In this document: piece after piece, positions 12,552-24,500 of the stretch
How the letters are laid out: the number at the start of each line of letters is the position of its first letter
Numbering within the stretch: position 1 is the first letter of the stretch
Assembly: GCA_030435675.1 (NCBI GenBank)
Contig: CM059625.1
Span: forward strand, 17,732,001-17,796,000
Source: Steinernema hermaphroditum
Lineage: Eukaryota > Nematoda > Chromadorea > Rhabditida > Steinernematidae
Length of the DNA stretch: 64,000 bases
Reading direction: 5' to 3'
Notes under the pieces: generated by a model
What the model saw: the letters and a program-made list of their open reading frames with translations, nothing else
Databases searched by the model: none
What the model was told of the DNA's origin: nothing
Made by a program: the position numbers and the translations under genes

Positions 12552-13394
12552 TTGGGTTGTTAAGTTGAAAACGGGTCACTCAATAAATAGCTTTTATTTT
12601 AACAAGTTTTAGTCCCGGGACATAATCGATGGGCGCGTTGCAGAGTACAGTGAACTGCCACCCTTCACTATGATTGGCGACTTATACATTGCATTCCTGT
12701 CGATGTTGAAGGTATATTTGGTTATGATGGTCATTTTTTGGCACCTCGATATGGCGAAATGCGAAGTGATATACAGGCTGCCTATGGTATTAAATGTGTG
12801 ATGGACGGTGACTGCTTTCAACCACGTACATCGCTAGGCCTAATCTACCGGATGCACCTATCTATGCTCGTCATACATCAAAACGTGAGCAAATCTCAAA
12901 AAGGTGGCCTTTTCAAATCACCATGTTCTGTTGACACCATCATTTCTGATTGGTTAAGTTTTATAACAGGCTACGGAGACATGTAGCAAGTACATTTCTC
13001 TCGCAGCAACCGTGTCCACTTAGCCACCCTACGAGCTCCTTCCTACTTTACGGAAATAGAGACCAAATGTTGAAAAAATGACCCTAAGATTCTTCAGAAG
13101 TGTTCCCGTTCGTATAATATTCCCTTCGCTATATCTTGCCCACACATGTGCTCATCCATAAATGTAGACATTAGTAGAAACCACTCAGAATAAAACAAAG
13201 AGATCGAAAATTGGCCCCAAAACAATTTTTGACAATAAAGCCTACATATACCACTAATGAAGAATCCGGATGTTGGCCACAAAATCGGCTGAGGTCATCG
13301 CATAACAACGGTGAACAGCTTGAGTGAAATGTATGAGTTTTCCGTGGACAAACAATTGTTGCAAGAGTGACCCGTTTTCAACTTAACAACCCAA
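12552..13394. mobile_element. MITE with TTGGGTTG termini (copy 1, about 0.84 kb)
   Basis: Inverted termini of about 30 bp begin TTGGGTTGTTAAGTTGAAAA and continue into CGGGTCACTC at both ends. The right end abuts TATA. The left flank is T-rich, so a clean TA duplication is not seen. The interior has no intact coding frame but is related to 13690-14340 and to the element at 41907-42823. The terminus resembles Tc1/mariner-type ends, which is inference. Confidence 0.7.
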
Positions 13395-13689
13395 TATATA
13401 CAACAAATGTCGTAATTTCAGGTGAGTAACCGCTACATTTGACATAAAAATTTTGTGATTGTGTTCATTTTCAACGCAAAACGCCATCTGATAACGCTTC
13501 TTCGATCACTGTTATATTTGGGGAACAATTCCTTAGTCACAAAAAATGCTTTAATCACGAATCACGTGATGTGTCAGTGGCATTTTGTGAACCCTTACCA
13601 ATGGCATCAGAAATTGTATAAGTGAAAATGTCAAAAATGATTCAATATCGACTCTTAGGAACCTTTCCTTTTCGTAAAAGAAGGGATGT

Positions 13690-14340
13690 TTCTAGTGGAT
13701 TGATGCACTGACGATGTATATATATACATATTTACAGGTAACAAGAATCTTGCGGCCCACAATGGAGAGCTTTTGTGGAAGTCAATTAGGAAATGTTCGT
13801 CCTCGGATATTCGTATCTTTTGTGAATTTTAAGGGGAGCTTTCAGTTGTGTCCCTAGCGATCGGACACAGGTCGTCGATTTGCTCTCTCGAGTTACCGAA
13901 GTGAACGGTTGTTCGATGGCCGTTTCTTGGTGCTTTGAGGTCGCGAAATGCAAGTGATGTACGGTTTGCGTATGGCAGTAATTGTGTGGTGGACATCTAC
14001 TGCCTTAAACCACGTACATCGTTAGCTCTTGCCTACCAAATTCACATATCGCTACATTTTTCACTTATAGCAACATAAGCTAATCTAAAAAAGATGGCTT
14101 TTTCAGATCACCATGTTCTGTTAACGCCAGCGTTTCCAACTGGTTAAGTACTGTAGTAGACCATGGATACATGCAGCATGTAGCTATCACTTACGGCTAG
14201 CATACCAATATAGCAACTCCACAAGGTCTTTTCTTCTTTACAGAAATAGACGCCAAATATTGAAAAAGTCACACTTGGTCACACAGCAACGGTGCTTAAA
14301 TCCTCACATTTTCCACTTTACAACCAGAATCGCTGTCCAC
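13690..14340. repeat. Partial copy of the TTGGGTTG MITE interior
   Basis: Blocks such as ACCACGTACATCG, ATCACCATGTTCTGTT and TTTACAGAAATAGACGCCAAAT match the interior of the 12552-13394 element in the same order with many substitutions. No inverted termini are preserved, so this is an older or truncated relative. Confidence 0.5.
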
Positions 14341-16171
14341 TTTAAGCGGAGAGATTCTTGTTTACTGTCTGTCACAGTGTTTTCTGACCTGGAAAGTGCT
14401 AATATGTCAATATGAGTATTTTAGATATTTTATTTTAGATATTTTCAGTAGAGAAAAGGATGATTTGTGATATTTTCACGGTTCACTTGGTCAATTTTCA
14501 GTTAAAATTCCCAAGTTCTTAGCTATCTGGATCTGCTACATGATGCTGTTACAAAATGAACAGTTTTGAAATCCCAAACTACTTGTGAACTGTCCAACTC
14601 ACAGTTAAACCTGCTAAATATCAATTCTTAACGTTATTAACTGTGCTACATTGTTGTACCATTAATCTGCGTTGGATATAACGGGCTGTCGGAGGTGGGG
14701 CAGGGTGGGGCTATCAATATGGAATGGTGAAATTAGACACATTTTTATTTTGCCTCGGAAAATTTCAAAATTTTTCGCCGACTGATTTCGGAATACAGGA
14801 TATCTGCATCATGTTCGACGCTCTTTCGAATGGTGTATAGTGTTTTTTGCCAAAATCACACCCAAGCCAGAAACCGGAAAAATACTAGGTGATGCTATCT
14901 TTAGGGACCGCACTGTACGCGACATTCGGCTTTTGCGCAAAAAGTGGACTGCAGTTGGAAACAAGAACGGTGAATACCTTGAGTGAGATTTATCCTTCTG
15001 ATTTCAATAAACTGTAATTGTAATTTTGTAACATTTTTAATGCGGCAACCTTTCTGATCGGCAGTCAATATGGTGCGCCAAATCCCCAATTGAAATTGAG
15101 TTGTCTTCTTTAACGAGGCCTTACGCGTTTTTCGGCAATGTACTTGTTGAGGGCAGCTCAGACATGCCCTCTGGTAGACAGTCTAGACAGCCATACCACT
15201 CTATAAATAGCCTGTATCAGTGTGTCATTGTATATTCGTTGTGTGCTTCGAGTAAAGGACTGGTCGTGTGTTCCCCGTGTCAACCAAGCATTACAACAGT
15301 ACTGGCGTAAAATTTACGCGGACTGACCACTGAACACCGGGATGGGCTGATAACTACCAGCTGTAGACAGACTTAAGGCGGTTGGTCACCAGTTTGTAGG
15401 AGTGTAAAAGACTGGCCATAGGTGCGGAAACAGTTTCCGCGGCGAAAGATGTTTCGTGTTCATTTTATGTTTATTATAAAAACGCTAGAAAGTCCAAACA
15501 CTTTCAGTTTCCCAAGCTGATGGTACGGATAACAGGCGATGAGGATGGGAACCAGGCGGCGACCCCATCCGGCGGGATTGCATGAAAACAATGTTGGGGA
15601 TCTCGAGGTCAACCCTGTGTAAGCCACAGCTCTCCAATTTGACTGTTCTGTAATTCCAGCTTCATAGGTGACCGTTCGTTGCCGTTCTGTTATCTGTCCA
15701 TTTTTTTTACAGTAGATATGTGACGGACACATATCGAAGCGTTATCAACTGCTTAGACTGTGGTTCAGGATGGCCAGCGAAATGTATTAAATCCATAGCT
15801 CTAAGATACTGTGGCTAAACAAATCGGTTCTTGCTTCGTAAGCCACCTTATTGGTTCACCAATAAGCACCATGTCTCTCATTTAGATTATTATTATATTA
15901 CTTTTGTTCATAGTTTTGGTCGTCATATTTAAGACATCCATATTTTTAGTGTACTCTTAGAAGTTAGGCGCATTTGCTGTTTCTTTTTTCTTTCTTTTTG
16001 TTTCTTCTTTTACAGTACATAAATTTTGCATTCGGTTTATTTTAGATAACTCGTTTCACACATTTCCAAAAGCGGCCGCCTATACATATTGTGGGGAACT
16101 AGTAGCTGCAGGCCTAAAGATTTTAAAGGTTCCAGCCGTATACGACAATTTTTTCAGGTGACTGGCATACG
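14341..16171. other. Gene-free stretch upstream of the protease remnant
   Basis: No supported gene. The short G-rich run GGTGGGGCAGGGTGGGG at about 14695 stands out from the AT-rich background. The frame at 15101-15310 has no recognisable motif or splice partner. Confidence 0.4.
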
Positions 16172-16920
16172 ATGAAAGCGAATCGGAAGCTGTTAGTTTG
16201 TCTACTACTTATCTTCTTCGACTCAGCGCGCACGAATAACAACTTGGAAGTTAGTGACTATAAGTATTTCGCTCTCAGTATTTCTTGGAATATTCAGGTT
16301 TTCAACGGAGATGAAGCACGGATCGGTGAATTCCCTTTTTTTGTCCTCTTTCAAATTAAGAGAAATGACATCGCCATCTTAGGAGTACATCGAAACGTTT
16401 CGCATTCTTGGAACCGTTGATATGATTTAGGTGACGGTACCATTTGCATTCACTAGTTATGTGAAGAACATAAGCATCCTAAAGGATGATTCAAAAATAA
16501 TGATTCCGAAGAACACCGTTAAGGCGATTGGGTCCGGTAAGCAATGTTTTACCGCCGGTGCACAACACTGTTGAAGGCGATGTTGGACGCGGAATACCTT
16601 CGGATATCCTACGAAAGGCTAACATGGAAATCTCGGAACAGTCCAAATGCCGGCAAGCTTTGCATATTTTTTGTCTTTTAATTTTTTTCTTAGAAAAATT
16701 TACCTGTGCTCTGCTCTCCGTCAATTTTGCTGTGAAGATCCGGAAAAAAAATCTGCATCCAAAGTAAGCGGAAAAGTATAGTTTTAAGGTCTCCACTTTT
16801 AGGGAGATTCTGGGGCACCTCTTCTTGTATCTGTGCGTCACCAAGGAAAGAAAATCTGGGCCGCTCTCGGCATGACACTCAGCGGATTAGAGAGAAGCGA
16901 GCATGAAGACCAGGAGCCAT
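16172..16920 (+). pseudogene. Trypsin-like (S1) serine protease, damaged
   Basis: Exon 1 (16172-16249) encodes a signal peptide (MKANRKLLVCLLLIFFDSA). After a 48-bp intron, exon 2 (16298-16384) gives VFNGDEARIGEFPFFVLF, the mature-end motif of S1 proteases. It passes directly into NDIAIL, the segment with catalytic Asp102. The roughly 50-60 residues that should lie between, including the TAAHC block with His57, are absent. Exon 3 (16431-16536, VTVPFAFTSYVKNISIL) and exon 4 (from 16577, ILRKANMEISEQSKCRQAL) follow in frame, then GDSGAPLL with Ser195 at 16803-16920. The junction between exon 4 and the GDSG exon is unclear, and the GWG motif has lost its Trp. Without His57 it cannot be a normal protease. 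A missing exon in an otherwise active gene is the alternative. Confidence 0.75.
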
Positions 16921-17289
16921 GTAAGTGATATTTGGCATTCACGCTGCAGTTGTTTGTTTTAGCGCTGTTTTTGCGTCTGTCACCATACTGCAACTATATC
17001 AAGCGCGAAATTGGCGAAGACTTCGATTGTATTTAAGATCACCTCTATTTACGGCGACCATGCTTTCATTCAATAAATGGATCTGTTATATATGGTGTTT
17101 AACACCGCGTGACGGAAGCGCGAACGTTCACCACCAAGTTGTAATCATCACAAGTTCGCATCGAACGTTCATGTCGCAAATAAGATATCGAACAATCTTC
17201 GATTATTCTCAATTTTTACACAGTGTTGTTTGCGTATTTTAAAAAACATATTTCGCTGCGGTAGCGGAACATGTTCTTAGCGTGTGTTT

Positions 17290-17600
17290 GCGGCACAGCG
17301 GACGTATCTGAGCGCGCTTCGTACTGACGGTTCCTTGCTCCGAAAGCTGCGTCTGTGCCGGTGATGGTGTCCTCAGAGCGTCGGCGGGATGACTTCTAAC
17401 GCAGAGAGATTTCTGGCGTTTGACCTCTTGTTGTCAGCAGCGGTGGGACTGCGGCTTTCAAGTGTCCCAATTCCCTCTGGAAGCCGGAAGACTCACAAGA
17501 CTGCCACAGGGTTTGCAATCTGACCAGCCAGACGCTCAGAGAACGACTGAGGGACCGCTCGCCACCGCGACACGAGTGAGAGTCCAAAAATATATTTTTG
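17290..17600 (+). repeat. GC-rich interspersed repeat (family A), upstream of serpin
   Basis: The block GCAGCGGTGGGACTGCGGCT...CTGGAAGCCGGAAGACTCAC matches 23510-23690 in inverted orientation. More distantly it matches 45.5 and 58.95 kb (ACGGTGGAACTACGGCTCCC). It sits just before the serpin start, so it could provide promoter or 5' UTR sequence. The copies show no intact coding frame. Confidence 0.65.
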
Positions 17601-17681
17601 GAAACGGATTTTCTTTGTGTTACCAATATTATATCTAGTTTACGTTATCGTTTGCTGCATTGTCGTGAATCAGCGGTGGTC

Positions 17682-20284
17682 ATGTCATCGGAAAGCGATT
17701 TGCCTGCCGTTCGCCGACTGCGATTCTGGGGCCACGATGGTAGGGAAATCTCACCACCTGGGAAGCGAAGAAAGGTTGACGAGGAGATTCCTTTGAGCAA
17801 TGCGCTGTTTCGGCTGTCACTCGATATTCTAAAGACAAAACCGCATGAATCGCTGCTTCTCTCACCCTTGTCTATAGCCTTGGTTATGGGAACTATCCAT
17901 GCAGGAGCCAATGGGATAACAAGGAAGGAAATAACAGACGCCATTTTCAATGGTTTGGAATTATTAACCATTCGACAGTTCACCTTTTTTAGGTTTCTCT
18001 CTTGAAACTGTCAACAAGTGGATTACAAACCTTCTTAATAATGTAAAGGAGATAAATGTTGGCACAGTTGTTTTCGTTGACGTAAGTACTGACGAACCTA
18101 AAGTAGAGTAATAGCTGTACTTTTCAGAATACATGTTCTGTTAAAGAAGATTACAAGGCATCGTTAGTAAGAAACTATAAGGCCATCTTTAAGGAAGCGA
18201 ATTTTGCGAGCGCTAGCGAGAAGGAAAGGATTCGAATAAATGAACAAATCAGTAAAGCGACAAAAGGGCAAATTAGGGAAATAATTTCCCATGGAAAAAT
18301 TGGACGTGACACAAGAATCGTAGTGGCCAACGGCATTCATTTCAAGAGAGAATTTGAAAAGAAATTTCCTGTGGAAAACACAAAACCGGGACCTTTCTAT
18401 AACGAAGACAATACCAAAAAGGAGGTATGTGTGGTGACTGAAATTTAATGTCGATAACCATTTATATTGGTGTCGAAGAATAAAAATAACCGGCGTTTCA
18501 GGTCACAATGATGAAAGGTACTATGGAAGGGCGATATTTCACGACAAACGACTTCGTGTATGCGGATTTTGGCTTTTCCGTTAGCAATTGTTCTTTCTTT
18601 CTACTCATCCCTAAAGGCAAACCCGCTTCTTCTTTCATCGCTGATTTTTCCGATTATGGCTTTCCGTTCAGTAAGATAATTACTGAAAGTCGTGCAATCG
18701 GGAACCTTCACGTGACTATGCCCAAATTCAGTCGAAAAGACGATTTCGAACTTAAACATGCTCTGAAAGTTAAAGGAGTCAACGATATTTTTGCCACAAC
18801 CGCTGACTTTTCTGCAATCACCGATGAGCACATCCATATCGACTTTATTTCTCATCAGGTATGATTTTAACGGTACTAGGACATTTGCGCCCCAGACATT
18901 TGCGCCCCGAACATTTGCGCCCCAGACATTTGCGCCCCAGACATTTGCGCCCAGACATTTGCGCCCCGGACATTTGCGCCCCAGACATTTGCGCCCCAAA
19001 CATTTGCGCCCAGACATTTGCGCCCCGGACACTTGCGCCCCAAACCGCGTCTTCAGGGAAAACGCGGTGTGACCTTTCTGACGGTACCCACCATGGTTTT
19101 CACTCCTTGTTGATGCATGCAAATGTATACGATGTGTTCAGGGTTTTCACATTCATGTCTAGACATCTGAGGTTGAAGCGAGCTTATATGCTCTTTGCAT
19201 ATGTCCCAGACCTAGGCTTGGCTTAGGCTTATATCTAAATATTTGAGGTTGCAGGCGAGCTAAGCGAGCCCAGTATTCATTTTCGTGCAAGGGCTAATAT
19301 CTAGGCTTGACTTAGGCTCGAGCCTGATTCCGCTTGATCCTGCTCTGTTCATTGCTTTTCGGGCTGTTCTAGTTCTTTTACCCATTTGGGAAATCTGTAT
19401 CCTACCTGTCTCATAAAAGCATTTCACAAAACTCTGGACTTGTAATTTTGGGATACCATTTTATCTAAGGGGCAAGGAGAAATGTAGGGGGAACAATAAT
19501 CCTAGATCAAAAAAGGACGAGGAATACGAATATAACAACAGAAGTGGTACAAAAATTACCGAAAAATCAAGATAAATTGAAAAGTTGGTTAACTTACAGT
19601 ATTTATTACGCACCCTGTATATGTAAGTGTATGTTATTTCAAATGTAAAATTTAAGACACTGCAAACTATGTAACACTGCAAGGTATAATGCTGCAAAGT
19701 GCGTGAAGCTGCTGACTTAAGTAGCACTTATAAGACGCACGTTGGACCGCAAGGATACCTATAAAGCGTGCAGCCACACTTTTGCAAAAAAACCTAAAAA
19801 GTGCTGTGAAATGTACGATGTTATATGAGCTGTCCCGGTATGAGCTGTCATCAAACCGAAAAAAGGAGTGAAAACCACGGTGGGTACCGTCAGAAAGGTC
19901 CCATCACGTTTTCCCTGAAGACGCTTTTTGGGGCGCAAATGTCTGGGGCGCAAATGTCCGGGGCGCAAATGTCCGGGGCGCAAATGTCTGGGGCGCAAAT
20001 GTCCGGGGCGCAAATGTCTGGGGCGCAAATGTCCGGGGCGCAAATGTCTGGGGCGCAAGTGTCCAGGCACCATTTTAACTCAGGTGCAGGCTGTGACTGT
20101 ATCACTTCAGGCTATTTTCGACTTAGATGAGAAAGGGGTCACCGCTGCCGCTACTTCGGCATGCAGTTATGCTAGGTTTTGCGCCGCTGAGAACACAGGA
20201 GAAGCAACTCTTATTGTTGACCGTCCATTTATTTATGGAGTGAAGTATTACGAAACACCACTTTTTGTGGGGCAGTATTATTGA
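17682..20284 (+). CDS. Serpin (serine/cysteine protease inhibitor), 5 exons, 395 aa
   Basis: Exons 17682-17952, 17993-18081, 18128-18424, 18502-18858 and 20111-20284 join in frame to 395 residues, the usual serpin size. Introns 1-3 are 40, 46 and 77 bp. Recognisable serpin blocks are SNALFRLSLDILK and LLLSPLSIALVMGTIHAGANG near the N-terminus, then RIVVANGIHFK (strand 3A) and the hinge DLDEKGVTAAATSA. The C-terminus is VDRPFIYGV...PLFVGQYY. The hinge keeps Glu345 (P17), Gly347 (P15) and Ala350-352, as in inhibitory serpins, but P14 is Val. P1 falls near Phe361 (or Arg360), implying a chymotrypsin- or trypsin-like target. No signal peptide follows the chosen ATG, so it may be intracellular unless an upstream exon exists. 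Intron 4 is 1,252 bp because of a transposon. Confidence 0.9.
18872..20071. mobile_element. Foldback element with minisatellite arms (copy 2, 1,200 bp) in the serpin's last intron
   Basis: The left arm (18880-19037) has 11 copies of a 15-bp unit (ATTTGCGCCCCAGAC). The right arm (19930-20064) has nine inverted copies. Inside these are non-satellite inverted flanks of about 65 bp (19038-19107 and 19862-19929) and a unique spacer of about 750 bp. Outer termini are GGTACTAGGACATTTGCGCC (left) and GGTGCCTGGACACTTGCGCC (right, inward on the other strand). The 8-bp direct repeat ATTTTAAC lies exactly outside both ends (18864-18871 and 20072-20079). Removing the element and one repeat leaves a 44-bp intron, the norm for this region. 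The spacer contains GGCTTGGCTTAGGCTTA, also in the spacer of the 3.6-kb element as GGCTTGGCTTAAGCTTAG. No coding capacity. Confidence 0.9.
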
Positions 20285-20429
20285 TGCGGTCGTGACCACC
20301 TAACGCCCATTGTATATACCTATGCTGAATAACTCTTCACTTACTTCGAAGGGATTGCCCATTGTGCTCACGCCAACTACGTCAACTGTGTCTCTAATCT
20401 GCTGTTGCAAAATAAATGTTACGAGATTC

Positions 20430-20760
20430 ACGAGTTTATTTCTCGTATCGAAGGCTTACGCCCTTCGAGACATTATATGTCTATAAGAGCCATATTGTCA
20501 CTCTTTAGTCTCCGGTCTTCTTCTGTCTTTGGCACAAGGCACGACATCAGAGTGGACCGCGGCGATCCGATCAGTGTACGCGGGCGTCACAGAAGCAAAC
20601 AGCTGATTCCCGATTTACCGATCCCTCAATGACTCCGTCCTCCTTTACCATGTTTCTCATGGACTATGCCGGATTCTGCTTGATCTTCTTCCGGATGGCC
20701 TCTCTGGTCCTTGGTGTTCGGGTTGTTTCCGTTTAACCACGGACGTGTATGTTTTCCTAA
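20430..20760 (+). repeat. Family A repeat, terminal portion
   Basis: It begins with ACGAGTTTATTTCTCGTATC and GAAGGCTTACGCCCTTCGAGAC, a small hairpin-forming end also seen at 45110-45170 and, inverted, at 59225-59290. It sits just downstream of the serpin stop codon and may supply its 3' UTR or poly(A) signal. No intact frame. Confidence 0.6.
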
Positions 20761-21574
20761 CCGATTTTCTCTATTTCCTTATTATTTAGTGTTCGCATCA
20801 CAGTGCTGCGGTGGGAAAGGGGAAAATTATCACCAGCCATGCATTGTTTACATGAAAAGAAACAAATCCATAAACAATTCTTAAGCCGGCTGTCTTCTGT
20901 TTGCCGATGGAAGACAACACATGCATAGTTGCAGGTTCATGAACTGAACAAATGTGACAATTGGGTCGTCGAAAGGAATTCACCCTTCTCCTGACGGATT
21001 TTTTGTAGTATGATAAATGGTCCAAGCGGCGTCAGTCGACGCGGCCTTAGTGTAATGCGCCTTAGCTCACTGGCCATAAAACTAAGTACTTCTTTGTTGT
21101 GGACCATTGTCTTGAATCTTCCATTTTTGACATTGTGCTGTCGAAAACTGAACATTTTTCTAGTTAAGTGACACTATGAAATGCCCTGGTCGTGTTAATT
21201 AACAGTTCTTGTTAACTCATTAGTTCTTGTTTAATGCACGCGAACACACACGACCAAGATTAAAATTCGGTTAGGTTTCATATGTCCGTCTCGCCCCGTA
21301 TTCACTAAAGGCCACTCGATCGATGCGCAGCTGCGTGATGGCCAACCCAGTTGCTCGCTTTAGGCGCCGTTTCGGCCGCGCGAGGAAGGGGATTTCCACT
21401 GTCCCGGGCCCTTGGCGTTGGATGTCCCTCACCACATACGTCGCACTCAGCCATCTTTAGCTTTTCATTTGTGCGTGTACGTTTCAGTCGTCAGCTTATG
21501 TCATCTGTGGTCGGTGGCTATAGCTGCGCGCCGGATAATTCATTATAGCTAGCATATTGCAGACATGCGACGTG
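20761..21574. promoter_or_regulatory. Intergenic region upstream of ELAPOR, probable promoter
   Basis: There is no supported exon between the serpin and the ELAPOR start. A locally GC-rich patch at 21300-21440 lies 130-280 bp upstream of the ATG and could be core promoter. This is inferred from position only, and no defined element was identified. Confidence 0.3.
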
Positions 21575-24500
21575 ATGCATAACAACATCGCTCTCATCAC
21601 TTTGAGGTTTGTCTCGAAGTTTCCGGTCAACAAAATAACACTCCACTTTCAGCTGTGCGCTCGTGGCTCTTCCCTCACTTTCCGGCGCGACACAGTGTCA
21701 GAAGAGTGATTTTGTGTACGAGTACCTAAACTGTGATAACGAGGGCAAACGCTGGAGAGTGGCCGTGCCCCGGTCACATCAATTGAAATGCGACAATGTG
21801 CCGCCACCAGTTGTCGGCATTAATTGCAGTACGTTTGCTTGAAGCCGTTTCCGTGTCACTGCCGAACGATCTCTTTAGCTTTCGCTTGCCCGGCGGGACA
21901 CTTCTTAGATGTTGAGTCGCAGGAATGTCGACAATGTCAAGCAGGTATGATGACAGGCGGCTCATTGTTTTAAAGTAAAGAACACACAAAGCGGCTGACA
22001 GAGGAGCCGTTCCAGTTTTCTTACATAAGTTTGCATTCTACGAATGTATTAATAGAGAAGAAGCTGTTATTAACAATTAACAAAGCTGAGTTGAAGTGCT
22101 TAATATTTGGTACGAATGCAAAACGTTTGCTAAATTCAGTCAATAGACGGAAGAACGATATGTGGGATATGTGTTTTACGATTCTGCGCTTGAAAATTCT
22201 GAGATCGTCCCCTTTAACGTTTAGGTAGCTGTTCCACGTGTTTACCTTTAGCTTTGTCATTTTGTCCTTTTCACAGATATTTCATTTTCTTCCTCTGCAT
22301 TTCATTCTTAGTGAATTTCTTGGATATCGTTATTTCTGGTCTAACGTAGACAACAGTAACATCGATAAACAACAAAACGCAATCACTCAGCTCAAAATGG
22401 AAAGGCACTCTGGTAGTCAACTTGAAAATGTGAGGTCTCGCGCACCATTCCGTCAAGACATTAGGCATGCAAAAAAAAACGATGAACGTGGTTAAAGGTA
22501 ACCATCGTCCATTACCAAATTAAAACCGTAACTCGTACATCACGTCGTATTACGCATGGTCAAGGTACCAGAGAATGAAGTACTAAGGACCATCAACACA
22601 GGATTGTCCTCCAAAGTTAGGAAGATTTCTATAAAACAGCGCTAAATCAAAGTGTTAATAACGCAGTAATCAATTTCATACAGGGTATAAAAACTACACA
22701 AAAAGATGGCGTATTTTTTTGTGGGAAAACATAATACAACATGCTCTCACTTAAATCATCAGCGTGTTGTCCAACTGCTTGGGTCAGTAAGAAATTGAAT
22801 CTTCTTTAGGTACATACAGTCTCGGTGGCGGTATCCGCTATGACGAGTTCGAGAACGGGTTTCCATCCGGCTTCAGTGTCGAAAACTATAACGACGATAC
22901 AGAAGCGATCCTCCACGGTGACACATTTCAAGAAACATGCTCGCCCTCGTAGGTCTTTTCAGTTTCCTTGCGAATGTGACGTAAGCCTCTCCAGCGCCGG
23001 ATGGGTAATTCAAAACTCAGAACTCCGTTACATGCCCACAGCGTGCGTGTCAAAATTGAGCATTCAAGTGCACCTTGTCACGGCCGGCTACATAGAAATA
23101 GTCTACCGTATGCCTCGAGAGAGTCGCGGTCTTCTGCTAAACATAAATGTAAAAAATGAACAGTGCCAAACATACAGGTATGGATTTGGAAAATGCGTGT
23201 TCTTAACAGTCTAGAAATTTCAGGAGTCACCTCGAAGATGCAATTGCGAATGCGCACTCGAGCGATCGACAAAGCAAAGAATGGCAAATTAAGAGGGTGA
23301 ATCTGAGAACGGGGCAGAATGTGGTGTCGCTTACGGTATCGAATAACAGAGAGCTGACGACCCTGGCTGACGTCATTTACGTTGCCAAGATTGACATTGT
23401 CGGTATGTTTGCGTTTAAAGTACACTTTACAGAACTTATAATGCAATGCTTTTGAAGTTATATACAAAAACAGTTATATACAAAAACTTAGTTATATACA
23501 AAAACAAACAACAACTCTCACTCTTGTCGCGATGGCGAACGGTCGCTCCCTCCGGTCGCTCTCCGAGTGTCCGGTTGGTCTGATGGTCAACCCTGTGGCA
23601 GTTGTGAGTTTTCCGGCTTCCAGAGGGAATTGGGACACCCGGAAGCCGTAGTCCCACCACCGCTGACAACAAGATGTCCGACGCCAGGAATCCGGCAACG
23701 TGAGATGTCATCCCGAAGGTCGCCGACGCTATGAGAACGCCACCTGCGAAGACGCAACTCCCGGACCGCGGACTCGTCTCTACGAAGCAGATGCGAGCTC
23801 AGAAGTGTCCGCTGTGCTGCAAACGCCCGCGAAGAAGAAGATCCGTCGCCACTACCGGAGTTTTCGCCCAGATGCCCTGTGAAGCGCACCGTCTACGACC
23901 GATTCGACATCACCGCTGCGCCAGTGATGAAGCCTGCAGCAATGAGACATCATCTATTTGTCTATTTTTTCGGTGTCAAGCAAGGCGTAACGCCTTGATC
24001 GTGAAATAAAGTCGTAAAGTCGTAATACAAAAAGAAGAGGCAAGAAAAATCGTATCGACTTAGAGCAGTTAGAGCAACATCACTTTTATAAAAAAAATTT
24101 CATAAGAGTTTATCTGTTGGGTTGGAGCATTGGAAATGGGATATTTGGTAAACATTTCGATTTTTCGCTGTGTTTGGAATTGCGACAAAACTGATTGGGG
24201 TGTTATTGAGTATGAACACACTGAATGAACACGGAACTAACTGTCAAGCAAGGTGTTATTGAGTATGAACATACTGAATGAACACGGAACTAACTGTTAC
24301 ATACATTGTAGGTATCGCCTTCACAAAGAGATGCACTAAGTGCCCTGCTGGAACATATAGTGAAAATTCGGCAACGGTGTGTACACCTTGTATGCCTGGA
24401 TATTTCAGTCAGAAAGGCTCGTCACAGTGTTCCAGATGTAAAGACAACAGCTTTTCTGGCAAGTATCCAAACAGTATGCAATCAGTAATGTAACAACTTC

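Noticed and set aside
18601..19226. Repetitive proteins encoded by the minisatellite (both strands, also 19759-20284)
   Set aside because: The 15-bp unit is a multiple of three, so every frame stays open. The array lies inside a transposon in an intron.
18880..20064. CRISPR-like repeats
   Set aside because: The units are directly tandem with no unique spacers and sit in inverted arms of a eukaryotic transposon.
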